Origin: Collinsella sp.
Lineage (GTDB): Bacteria > Actinomycetota > Coriobacteriia > Coriobacteriales > Coriobacteriaceae
Direction of reading: 5' to 3'
Assembly (NCBI GenBank): GCA_022728415.1
Contig: JAIJJM010000191.1
Location: 1-5,235 of the forward strand
Length of the DNA stretch: 5,235 nt
Position numbers and translations under genes: made by a program. Shown here piece after piece: positions 1-5,188 of this stretch. A model generated the notes under the pieces. The model did no database searches. It was not told the DNA's origin and saw only the letters and a list, made by a program, of their open reading frames with translations. Each line of letters opens with the position of its first letter. Within the stretch, counting starts at the first letter, position 1.

Positions 1-456
1 GCTGCGAAAGCGAAAAACGGCGTGATTGGTTGCGGTCCAGACATACCCTGGTCCGCGAAAGGGGAGCAGCTACTTTTTAAAGCATTGACCTACAATCAGT
101 GGCTTCTGGTGGGTCGCAAGACGTTTGAATCTATGGGCGCACTCCCCAATAGGAAATACGCGGTCGTTACCCGCTCAGGTTGGACATCAAATGATGACAA
201 TGTAGTTGTATTTCAGTCAATCGAAGAGGCCATGGACAGGCTAGCTGAATTCACCGGTCACGTTATAGTGTCTGGTGGCGGAGAAATTTACCGAGAAACA
301 TTACCCATGGCCTCTACGCTCCACTTATCGACGATCGACATCGAGCCAGAGGGGGATGTTTTCTTCCCGAGTATTCCAAATACCTTCGAAGTTGTTTTTG
401 AGCAACACTTTACTTCAAACATTAACTATTGCTATCAAATTTGGAAAAAGGGTTAA
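1..456 (+). CDS. dfrA14: Trimethoprim-resistant dihydrofolate reductase DfrA (DfrA5/14/30 group), 5'-truncated by window edge
   Basis: Cytoplasmic enzyme that reduces dihydrofolate to tetrahydrofolate with NADPH and is insensitive to trimethoprim. The reading frame is open from base 1 to the TAA at 454-456, giving 151 residues. If base 1 is codon 7 the whole protein is 157 residues, the normal length of this class, so only six codons lie outside the window. In that numbering the substrate-site acidic residue is E28 (PWSAKGEQ), the cofactor motif is VGRKTF at 43-48, the folate-carboxylate arginine is R57, and the Gly triplet of VSGGGE is 98-100. The C-terminus YQIWKKG is typical of integron DfrA proteins. 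An attC site follows directly, so this is a gene cassette, and transcription is probably from an integron Pc promoter to the left. The class is certain. The allele is a best guess: DfrA30 is a close alternative, and DfrA5 as I remember it differs at about 15 positions. Confidence 0.9.
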   Translation, partial: AAKAKNGVIGCGPDIPWSAKGEQLLFKALTYNQWLLVGRKTFESMGALPNRKYAVVTRSGWTSNDDNVVVFQSIEEAMDRLAEFTGHVIVSGGGEIYRETLPMASTLHLSTIDIEPEGDVFFPSIPNTFEVVFEQHFTSNINYCYQIWKKG

Positions 457-536
457 CAAAGCTATGCAATCGACGGCAAAAAGCTTCGTTCGCTTCGCGC
501 ACTACGCCTTTTCCGCGATTGATAGCGACGTTATGT
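451..536 (+). other. attC: attC recombination site of the dfrA cassette
   Basis: This is an imperfect inverted repeat directly behind the dfrA stop codon, as expected for an integron attC. The left arm GCTATGCAATCG (461-472) pairs with CGATTGATAGC (516-526), leaving one unpaired G at 466, which resembles the extrahelical base that IntI recognises. The outer core sites are near GGTTAAC (451-457) and GTTATGT (530-536). Both depart by one base from the RYYYAAC/GTTRRRY consensus. Cleavage after G530 would make TTATGTG the first bases of the next cassette. These are not the first bases of the class 1 3' conserved segment (TTAGATG), so another cassette or a secondary site follows. Confidence 0.85.
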
Positions 537-693
537 GAATATTGAAATGAGCATTCCAAAGAAAGGAAGTAGAAAAATTATCGTGGGCGAAAATGAGTTT
601 TTGTGGCTCATTAGGTCAAAACTCACATATTCGCAGGACTGTTTAGGTACAGAAATGACTGCGGTCGTTGAACCGGATGCCGGTCCTCACTGA
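535..693 (+). pseudogene. Unrecognised small gene-cassette ORF, 3'-truncated and fused to mobC sequence
   Basis: A reading frame begins five bases inside the segment that follows the attC cleavage point, either at GTG 535 or, twelve bases later, at ATG 547. It runs to a TGA at 691-693, giving 48 residues from the ATG. It opens with MSIPKKGSRKIIV and continues through ENEFLWLIRSKLTYSQDC to AVVEP. A basic N-terminus, a short strand and a W-x-I-R element are what I expect of the small hypothetical proteins common in integron cassettes, but I cannot name the family. The last residues (about 44-48) are read out of frame from the mobC fragment, and no second attC follows, so the cassette has lost its 3' part. 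No convincing ribosome binding site lies before either start. The frame probably yields nothing functional. Confidence 0.5.
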
Positions 694-943
694 TGAAGAA
701 GTGAACACCGTACGGGAATCGTGCCGGCAGCTTGGAGCTATCGGCCGGAACCTCAACCAGGTGGCCAGGGCCTTGAACATCGAGTTCAGGGAAAGTGACA
801 AGCTCAAGCAAGAGGCCATCGAAAAACTGGCCGAACGGATCGACCAGCATTTGGACCATGTGTCTGAGCTGTTCGATAAGACCTGGAGCCGGTGGCACGA
901 TTGTCATTTTCAGAAGACGACTGCACCAGTTGATTGGGCGTAA
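668..943 (+). CDS. mobC: MobC-type plasmid mobilization (relaxosome) protein, fragment missing its N-terminus and fused to the IRt end
   Basis: The frame is open from a TGA at 656-658 to the TAA at 941-943. Its core reads CRQLGAIGRNLNQVARALN, the hallmark of MobC accessory proteins, which help a relaxase open oriT DNA during plasmid mobilization. A charged helical segment follows, to about TWSRWHD. MobC proteins usually have an N-terminal DNA-binding part of about 50-60 residues before this motif. Here only about 20 residues precede it and the sequence upstream belongs to a gene cassette, so the 5' end is missing. The only possible starts are TTG 668 and ATG 677, neither with a good ribosome binding site. 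Native coding ends at about base 901. The last 13 residues (CHFQKTTAPVDWA) are translated from the integron terminal repeat. It is a doubly truncated remnant with no relaxase gene nearby and is most likely non-functional. Confidence 0.7.
   Translation: MNRMPVLTDEEVNTVRESCRQLGAIGRNLNQVARALNIEFRESDKLKQEAIEKLAERIDQHLDHVSELFDKTWSRWHDCHFQKTTAPVDWA
902..926 (+). repeat. IRt: 25-bp terminal inverted repeat IRt
   Basis: TGTCATTTTCAGAAGACG followed by ACTGCAC is the terminal repeat recognised by the Tn402 family transposase TniA. The adjacent outer pentamer is ACGAT (897-901). This would be one half of a 5-bp target duplication if the element inserted in mobC by transposition. The other end is not in the window, so the duplication cannot be tested here. 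Confidence 0.85.
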
Positions 944-1024
944 TGGCTGTTGTGCAGCCAGCTCCTGACAGTTCAATATCAGAAGTGATCTGCACCAATC
1001 TCGACTATGCTCAATACTCGTGTG
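902..1024 (+). mobile_element. 123-bp IRt end of a Tn402-type / class 1 integron (In4-like)
   Basis: This segment starts with the 25-bp terminal repeat of Tn402-like elements and stops exactly where IS6100 begins. Its length, 123 bp, is the length I recall for the IRt end fragment next to IS6100 in In4-type class 1 integrons. The A residues in the terminal repeat (TGTCATTTTC, GACGACTGCAC) match IRt rather than IRi, which as I remember has G at these places. The outer tip faces left, toward mobC, so the integron interior originally lay to the right. No coding capacity is apparent apart from the tail of the mobC fusion frame. Confidence 0.8.
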
Positions 1025-1038
1025 GGCTCTGTTGCAAA
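1025..1038 (+). repeat. IRL: IS6100 left terminal inverted repeat
   Basis: GGCTCTGTTGCAAA is the perfect reverse complement of 1891-1904. It differs at one of 14 bases from the IS26 repeat at 5137-5150 (GGCACTGTTGCAAA). Confidence 0.95.
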
Positions 1039-1085
1039 AATCGTGAAGCTTGAGCATGCTTGGCGGAGATTGGACGGACGGAACG

Positions 1086-1850
1086 ATGACGGATTTCAAG
1101 TGGCGCCATTTCCAGGGTGATGTGATCCTGTGGGCGGTGCGCTGGTATTGTCGCTATCCGATCAGCTATCGCGACCTTGAGGAAATGCTGGCGGAACGCG
1201 GCATTTCGGTCGACCATACGACGATCTATCGCTGGGTCCAGTGCTACGCCCCGGAGATGGAGAAGCGGCTGCGCTGGTTCTGGCGGCGTGGCTTTGATCC
1301 GAGCTGGCGCCTGGATGAAACCTACGTCAAGGTGCGGGGCAAGTGGACCTACCTGTACCGGGCAGTCGACAAGCGGGGCGACACGATCGATTTCTACCTG
1401 TCGCCGACCCGCAGCGCCAAGGCAGCGAAGCGGTTCCTGGGCAAGGCCCTGCGAGGCCTGAAGCACTGGGAAAAGCCTGCCACGCTCAATACCGACAAAG
1501 CGCCGAGCTATGGTGCAGCGATCACCGAATTGAAGCGCGAAGGAAAGCTGGACCGGGAGACGGCCCACCGGCAGGTGAAGTATCTCAATAACGTGATCGA
1601 GGCCGATCACGGAAAGCTCAAGATACTGATCAAGCCGGTGCGCGGTTTCAAATCGATCCCCACGGCCTATGCCACGATCAAGGGATTCGAAGTCATGCGA
1701 GCCCTGCGCAAAGGACAGGCTCGCCCCTGGTGCCTGCAGCCCGGCATCAGGGGCGAGGTGCGCCTTGTGGAGAGAGCTTTTGGCATTGGGCCCTCGGCGC
1801 TGACGGAGGCCATGGGCATGCTCAACCACCATTTCGCAGCAGCCGCCTGA
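1086..1850 (+). CDS. tnpA: IS6100 transposase (IS6/IS26 family, DDE)
   Basis: A 254-residue DDE transposase that moves IS6100 by forming cointegrates. The N-terminal part holds a helix-turn-helix region (ISYRDLEEMLAERGI at 26-40, then TTIYRWVQ at 45-52) for binding the terminal repeats. The catalytic triad is visible as D77 in RLDETY, D137 in NTDKAP and E172 in NNVIEADHGK. The last two are separated by 34 residues, the spacing usual for the family. I chose ATG 1086 because MTDFKWRHFQGD matches the conserved family start and gives the usual 254-residue length. An upstream in-frame ATG at 1050 would add 12 residues that are not family-like. No strong ribosome binding site is seen. The gene looks complete, and the element could be active. 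Confidence 0.96.
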   Translation: MTDFKWRHFQGDVILWAVRWYCRYPISYRDLEEMLAERGISVDHTTIYRWVQCYAPEMEKRLRWFWRRGFDPSWRLDETYVKVRGKWTYLYRAVDKRGDTIDFYLSPTRSAKAAKRFLGKALRGLKHWEKPATLNTDKAPSYGAAITELKREGKLDRETAHRQVKYLNNVIEADHGKLKILIKPVRGFKSIPTAYATIKGFEVMRALRKGQARPWCLQPGIRGEVRLVERAFGIGPSALTEAMGMLNHHFAAAA

Positions 1851-1890
1851 TCGGCGCAGAGCGACAGCCTACCTCTGACTGCCGCCAATC

Positions 1891-1904
1891 TTTGCAACAG
1901 AGCC
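1891..1904 (-). repeat. IRR: IS6100 right terminal inverted repeat
   Basis: TTTGCAACAGAGCC is the perfect inverted partner of the left repeat. It marks the left boundary of the macrolide-resistance module. Confidence 0.95.
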
Positions 1905-1942
1905 CGCCGTGCTAGTCTGCTCGGTGATGGTGGAGTGAAGCC

Positions 1943-1958
1943 AACCCGCAATCGGGTT
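1943..1958 (-). terminator. Stem-loop over the stop codon of the SHOCT remnant, possible weak terminator
   Basis: AACCCG (1943-1948) and CGGGTT (1953-1958) form a perfect 6-bp stem around a 4-base loop. On the minus strand the stem begins within the TAA that ends the SHOCT frame (1957-1959), which is where a transcription terminator of that gene would lie. There is no clear run of T after it, so intrinsic termination would be weak. It is the only such structure I see between mphR(A) and IS6100. Confidence 0.3.
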
Positions 1959-2280
1959 ATGAATCTGCATCGCGATTCGCAATCAGCTGTCTCTTGAGCA
2001 TGTCGAACTCCTGCGATGTTATCTCGCCGTGCTCGTGCTGCTACACCAACTTGTCCAACTCATCCGCCACACCGCTCCCCACCACCTGCGATGGCCAGGT
2101 TGTTTGCTGGGCGCATTGGCGGAGTATCGTCTCGACCCGGGACACCCACACCGGCACAACCTTACGGGAGTGATTCACTGTCAAAGAATCGGCCCGGTGC
2201 TCTGACGCAAGTATCGGGATGGTCACCATTTGTAAGCCGTAGACCTGAGTGGTGATCAAGACTTCGATACCACCGACCGT
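1957..2280 (-). pseudogene. Remnant of a SHOCT-domain protein gene, interrupted by an in-frame TAG
   Basis: This occupies most of the 438-bp stretch between IS6100 and mphR(A). Reading leftward, the minus strand encodes a protein-like stretch from about GGIEVLITTQVYG, through LTVNHSRKVVPVWVSRVE, to VADELDKLV. It then meets a TAG at 2041-2043. The same frame continues with QHEHGEITSQEFDMLKRQL and ends at a TAA (1957-1959). VADELDKLV, one lost residue and that continuation together fit the SHOCT domain, a short C-terminal helical hairpin with a conserved G-x-I-T-x-x-E-F core. The TAG therefore appears to be a single-codon nonsense change inside SHOCT. The 5' boundary is unclear: the frame stays open into mphR(A) up to 2397, but its product upstream of about 2280 does not look protein-like. 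No start codon or ribosome binding site is evident. The function of the original protein is unknown, and this remnant may be a former neighbour of mphR(A) carried along with it. Confidence 0.55.
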
Positions 2281-2342
2281 ACCGGTACTAATCGACGACG
2301 GTCGTGTTCGTCGCCTGCCGCAGGGACTCTGCACACCTCCGT

Positions 2343-2927
2343 TTACGCATGTGCCTGGAGGAGTTGGAAATCGTCGTGTTCGGGAAACATTAAACACAGG
2401 ATGGCAGCGATCTGAGCCAGCACATGATCAGCTAGCTCACCATCCGGATCGACGGCCCACTGCATCGTCGCGCCAGCGATGACCGAGTGCAGGAGCAACT
2501 CAGCTGCCGCAGGAGCACCTGGGGGCAGTCGCTTGCGGATCCCCTCCACCACCGCGCGGTTCCGCTGGATCGCAAGCGTGCGTAGCTCCGGCACCTGGAG
2601 CTCGTACCAGGAGATGAGATAGTTCACCGAGAAGTCGTTGCGAGTGTTCATGCTCCGAACGAGCACCTGCAAAAATTCCCAGAGCCCTTGCGGCCCTGCG
2701 CCTATCGGTATCGCATTCAGGTAATGCCGCACCTGCTCGACGCCGCGCTCCATCATCCTCACCAGCAGCGTATCGCGGTTGGTGAAGCGCTGGATTAACG
2801 CTGCGCGGGAGAGCCCCACCTCCTTTGCTACTCCGCTGAGCGTGAACTCTATGGGACCGCAACGCTTCAGCACTACGGTGGCGGCCTCGAGTACCTCGTC
2901 ATCGGACTTGAGCTTGGGGCGGGGCAT
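2343..2927 (-). CDS. mphR(A): MphR(A), TetR-family macrolide-responsive repressor
   Basis: Transcriptional repressor of its own operon, released from DNA by erythromycin-type macrolides. The protein has 194 residues, the normal MphR(A) length, with the two-part TetR layout. The N-terminal DNA-binding domain has its helix-turn-helix at about residues 28-49 (FTLSGVAKEVGLSRAALIQRFT, with the GLSRAAL recognition-helix region). The all-helical C-terminal domain (about 55-194) binds the macrolide and dimerises. The ATG at 2925-2927 shares its A with the TGA of mrx(A), and an AAGGTG ribosome binding site (2935-2940) lies 7 bases upstream, inside mrx(A). It is the last gene of the operon, so repressor is made together with the resistance enzyme. 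The likely binding site is in the mph(A) promoter (5109-5126). The gene is complete. Confidence 0.96.
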   Translation of the reverse strand: MPRPKLKSDDEVLEAATVVLKRCGPIEFTLSGVAKEVGLSRAALIQRFTNRDTLLVRMMERGVEQVRHYLNAIPIGAGPQGLWEFLQVLVRSMNTRNDFSVNYLISWYELQVPELRTLAIQRNRAVVEGIRKRLPPGAPAAAELLLHSVIAGATMQWAVDPDGELADHVLAQIAAILCLMFPEHDDFQLLQAHA

Positions 2928-4165
2928 CAGTGTTCACCTTCTGTATGGGTTGGGGCGGAGGCTGTGGCTGCCGCCGCCATTGTAGCAAATTGAAGACGGA
3001 GCGAGAGTAGAGCCACGAGCCCCGCAAACACGGCCGATACAACGAGGCCAGGGAGCGGACCAGCAAGGTCGACAAACGCGCCGGCCGCAAGCATAACCAT
3101 GGGCGAGGCTGACAGCATCACCGCCGAGACCGTGCCGAGTACCCGGCCGAGAAGTTCTGGCGGCGTGCGGTTGTAGATGGCAGCGTTGAGAATGGGAGAG
3201 ACTGAGCCGGTCAGCAGTCCCACGAGCGCGCCCAACAACATCAGCACCGGCACGCCTGGCAACTGTGAAAGCAGAAGCGAGCCCACCGCAGAGCCACAAA
3301 ATGCCACCGCCAGCCAGTTCTGCGCTGATATCCGGGCGCCGACCGACGCATGAATGGCAATGCCAAGGAGACCACCAGCCCCCATCATTGAGGAGAACAG
3401 CCCGAGCTCTGCTACTTGGCGTCCTGCATCTACAAACAGCGCAGGCATGATGACGCTGCCGTTGGCGCCAACGATGCCCACGAAGATCATCACTATACCA
3501 AAGAGAGGGCGCAGCAGGGGTTCGCTCCAGAGAAAAGCGACGCCGGCGCGCATGGAGAGAGTCGCCGTCGTGGTCATCGTCCGAGCGGCACGCGCGGGAA
3601 GCACCCACGCGCCGAGCAGACCTGCAAGGACGGAGCAGAACGCCGTCAGCCCGAGCGTTGGCGCAGCGCCAAGCAGGCCGATTGCGGCCCCCCCAAGGGC
3701 CGGGCCACCTAGAATCGCGACGTTCCCGATCACCGCTTTCAGTGACGAGACGCGCTCAACGGAGAGCCCGGCGACGTGGCCGAGTTTGGGCAGCTCACTG
3801 TCCTGCGCGGCCATACCGGGTGCGTCGAACGCGGCACCGAGCACCACGCAAGCGATCAGCCCAGTGTTCGAGAGGGCGCCAACGGCATCGAGCAGTGGGA
3901 TGCTCGCCATGGCCACGCCGCCCACCACACCCGAGATCAATGCGACGGGCGCGCGCCCGAACCGATCGACGAGGCCACCACCAACCCACGCGCCGATGAT
4001 GGTCGCGATGACGCTGCTAGCGGCCGTGGCGCCCGCCCAGGCCGCGCTCTTTGTATGAGACAGGACGAACCATGGAAGCGCGAGGGCCGCCACCGCGTTG
4101 CCGATCCGGAAGAGAAAGGTCGCCGCGAACAGCGTCGCGAGCGGGCTATATCGACGTTCGCTCAT
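2927..4165 (-). CDS. mrx(A): Mrx(A), MFS-type membrane transporter of the macrolide-resistance operon
   Basis: A 412-residue, very hydrophobic inner-membrane protein whose alternating hydrophobic segments suggest about 12 membrane helices. An MFS motif-A-like loop, GGGLVDRFGR, lies at about residues 62-71 between the second and third helices. The related PPELLGRVLG lies at about 335-344 in the second half, so the two halves repeat each other as in MFS carriers of the EntS/MFS_3 type. The C-terminus (about 396-412) is Ala/Thr-rich and cytoplasm-like. Its start overlaps the mph(A) stop by 4 bases (ATGA at 4162-4165), no strong ribosome binding site precedes it, and its stop overlaps the mphR(A) start by one base, so translation is probably coupled. 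Mrx is known from the mph(A) operon and is reported to support high-level resistance. Which substrate it transports is not settled and cannot be read from the sequence. Confidence 0.93.
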   Translation of the reverse strand: MSERRYSPLATLFAATFLFRIGNAVAALALPWFVLSHTKSAAWAGATAASSVIATIIGAWVGGGLVDRFGRAPVALISGVVGGVAMASIPLLDAVGALSNTGLIACVVLGAAFDAPGMAAQDSELPKLGHVAGLSVERVSSLKAVIGNVAILGGPALGGAAIGLLGAAPTLGLTAFCSVLAGLLGAWVLPARAARTMTTTATLSMRAGVAFLWSEPLLRPLFGIVMIFVGIVGANGSVIMPALFVDAGRQVAELGLFSSMMGAGGLLGIAIHASVGARISAQNWLAVAFCGSAVGSLLLSQLPGVPVLMLLGALVGLLTGSVSPILNAAIYNRTPPELLGRVLGTVSAVMLSASPMVMLAAGAFVDLAGPLPGLVVSAVFAGLVALLSLRLQFATMAAAATASAPTHTEGEH

Positions 4166-5067
4166 TCCGCTGCGGCGAGCTGCGCCTTCGCCGCAGCGAG
4201 GTACTCTTCGTTACCCGAGTCGAGGGCGAAGAGTGCGTAGGTGACCGCCCCGAACGCAAGGCGCTCCGCGATGTGGTGGGCGAGCCGCGGCCACACCCGG
4301 CCACCGGCCGCTTCATACGTGAGGAGGAGCTTCGCGAGCCCCTCTTCACCAAAGACCATAAGGTGCGCGGCCATGTCGATGGCAGGGTCATCAACGCGGG
4401 CCTCGCTCCAGTCGATCATCCCGCTGACGCGCTCCGTGTTGTCGATGAGCACATGGCCCACGTAGAGATCGCCATGCACCACCACGGAGAAATCTGGCCA
4501 CGACGAATCGTCGTCGAGCCAGCGCTGCCACCGGTGGAGGCGCTTGTCGTTCACCACGAACTCGCGTCGGACGCGGTCAACGTCGTCGGCCACCTTCTGA
4601 CGGGCCTGCGTCGGTGTACGGATGAGCATCCCCGCATCCACGGCGGCGGAAATGGGGACGGCATGCAGGGCGGCGAGCGCGGTCGCGAAGCTCTCCGCGA
4701 AGACCTCCGAGTCCTGCGGCACGACCCAGTCGGGCGTGGACGAACCAGGCTGGATGACCATCGCAGTCGAGTCTTCGAGCATGGGATAGGCAACGAGCTC
4801 GGCGTTGGCCACGCGCCAGTCCGGCACCGCGAACGGCAGGCGATTCTTGAGCATTGCCAGCACCCGCGCCTCTGGTTCGACCTTCGCGCTTACCTCGGCT
4901 CGGCGCGGGATGCGCAGCACCCACCGACGTCCATCGTCGACGGTGGCGATCACGATCCTATAGTCGAGCCCAAGCTCATTGACAGTCAGCGGGCCATGGA
5001 GCTTGAGCCCATGTCGGGCTGCAAGTGCGTACAGTTGGGAGGTATCGGCGGTCGTGACTACGGTCAT
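4162..5067 (-). CDS. mph(A): Mph(A), macrolide 2'-phosphotransferase
   Basis: Cytoplasmic enzyme that transfers a phosphate from GTP to the 2'-hydroxyl of the desosamine sugar of macrolides, inactivating erythromycin and azithromycin. The 301 residues correspond to the full known protein, with the APH/protein-kinase-like fold. The N-lobe (about 1-105) contains the nucleotide-site strand RRWVLRIPRR at 47-56. The catalytic loop VVHGDLYVGHVLID spans 196-209, with catalytic D200 and H205 at the position usually held by Asn in aminoglycoside kinases. The metal-binding Asp is D219 in MIDWSEA. The start at ATG 5065-5067 is well supported by AGGAG six bases upstream. It is first in an operon with mrx(A), which overlaps it by 4 bases, and is repressed by MphR(A) through the promoter at 5105-5133. 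There is no sign of truncation or frameshift. Confidence 0.98.
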   Translation of the reverse strand: MTVVTTADTSQLYALAARHGLKLHGPLTVNELGLDYRIVIATVDDGRRWVLRIPRRAEVSAKVEPEARVLAMLKNRLPFAVPDWRVANAELVAYPMLEDSTAMVIQPGSSTPDWVVPQDSEVFAESFATALAALHAVPISAAVDAGMLIRTPTQARQKVADDVDRVRREFVVNDKRLHRWQRWLDDDSSWPDFSVVVHGDLYVGHVLIDNTERVSGMIDWSEARVDDPAIDMAAHLMVFGEEGLAKLLLTYEAAGGRVWPRLAHHIAERLAFGAVTYALFALDSGNEEYLAAAKAQLAAAE

Positions 5068-5073
5068 GATTCA

Positions 5074-5078
5074 CTCCT
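5074..5078 (-). promoter_or_regulatory. Ribosome binding site of mph(A)
   Basis: AGGAG on the minus strand lies 6 bases upstream of the ATG at 5067. It is a strong Shine-Dalgarno sequence that fixes the mph(A) start. In this operon, mrx(A) lacks a comparable site. Confidence 0.85.
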
Positions 5079-5104
5079 GAGGGCTTGACGGGTTTAGCCA
5101 CCTA

Positions 5105-5133
5105 AATGTAACAGTCACGTCGGTTATATTCAA
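5105..5133 (-). promoter_or_regulatory. Sigma-70 promoter of the mph(A)-mrx(A)-mphR(A) operon
   Basis: On the minus strand a -35 box TTGAAT (5128-5133; consensus TTGACA) is separated by exactly 17 bp from a -10 box TACATT (5105-5110; consensus TATAAT). Transcription would start near 5098, leaving a leader of about 30 bases before mph(A). The upstream edge of the -35 box is only three bases from the IS26 terminal repeat (5137), so the promoter survives intact but anything further upstream has been replaced by IS26. The boxes were picked by eye. Confidence 0.7.
5109..5126 (-). promoter_or_regulatory. Probable MphR(A) operator
   Basis: An imperfect 18-bp palindrome of the form TAACnGnCnnGnCnGTTA (12 of 18 positions symmetric) fills the spacer between the -35 and -10 boxes and touches the first two bases of the -10 box. 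A TetR-type dimer bound there would block RNA polymerase. As far as I remember, the region protected by MphR(A) in the literature lies in this same stretch. The exact operator limits are inferred from symmetry. Confidence 0.65.
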
Positions 5134-5136
5134 TCC

Positions 5137-5150
5137 GGCACTGTTGCAAA
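5137..5150 (+). repeat. IR: IS26 terminal inverted repeat
   Basis: GGCACTGTTGCAAA is the 14-bp IS26 end. It marks the right boundary of the 3232-bp macrolide module between IS6100 and IS26 (1905-5136). Confidence 0.95.
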
Positions 5151-5188
5151 GTTAGCGATGAGGCAGCCTTTTGTCTTATTCAAAGGCC

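Larger units (their letters stand above)
1025..1904 (+). mobile_element. IS6100: Insertion sequence IS6100 (IS6 family), complete
   Basis: The element is 880 bp, the full size of IS6100, bounded by perfect 14-bp inverted repeats GGCTCTGTTGCAAA (1025-1038) and TTTGCAACAGAGCC (1891-1904). It carries one transposase gene reading left to right. The flanking octamers are CTCGTGTG (1017-1024) and CGCCGTGC (1905-1912). They do not match, so there is no 8-bp target duplication. The present junctions therefore came from later deletion or IS-mediated recombination rather than one simple insertion. Confidence 0.97.

Noticed and set aside
623..1099. 158-codon minus-strand frame from the cassette junction into IS6100
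   Set aside because: It spans three unrelated segments (cassette, mobC, integron end) and so cannot be an ancestral gene. The plus strand has the recognisable MobC motif.
1011..1832. 273-codon minus-strand frame across IS6100
   Set aside because: It is an antisense shadow of the transposase gene. IS6100 is known to carry only one gene.
2016..2255. 79-codon plus-strand frame between IS6100 and mphR(A)
   Set aside because: It is rich in Arg, Pro and Ser, without a ribosome binding site, and lies opposite the SHOCT remnant, which is the better coding explanation.
2279..2288. Perfect 10-bp palindrome GTACCGGTAC downstream of mphR(A)
   Set aside because: It is short, single-copy and unlike the MphR operator, with no U-tract for a terminator. 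It could occur by chance.
2934..3608. 224-codon minus-strand frame overlapping mrx(A) in another frame
   Set aside because: Its Arg, Cys and Ser-rich translation is typical of an off-frame reading. The mrx(A) frame gives a clear membrane protein.
3354..4058. 234-codon plus-strand frame opposite mrx(A)
   Set aside because: It is an antisense shadow of mrx(A), rich in Ala, Pro and Arg, with no recognisable fold and no ribosome binding site.
4051..5088. 345-codon open frame on the plus strand opposite mph(A)
   Set aside because: It lies antisense to a well-identified gene. It is Arg/His-rich with no domain and is explained by the GC-rich codon pattern of mph(A) and mrx(A).
1025..5150. IS6100 and IS26 repeats as ends of one composite transposon
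   Set aside because: The two elements differ (repeats differ at one of 14 bases and the proteins differ), so they would not be expected to act as paired ends. Mobility through IS26 alone is the simpler reading.
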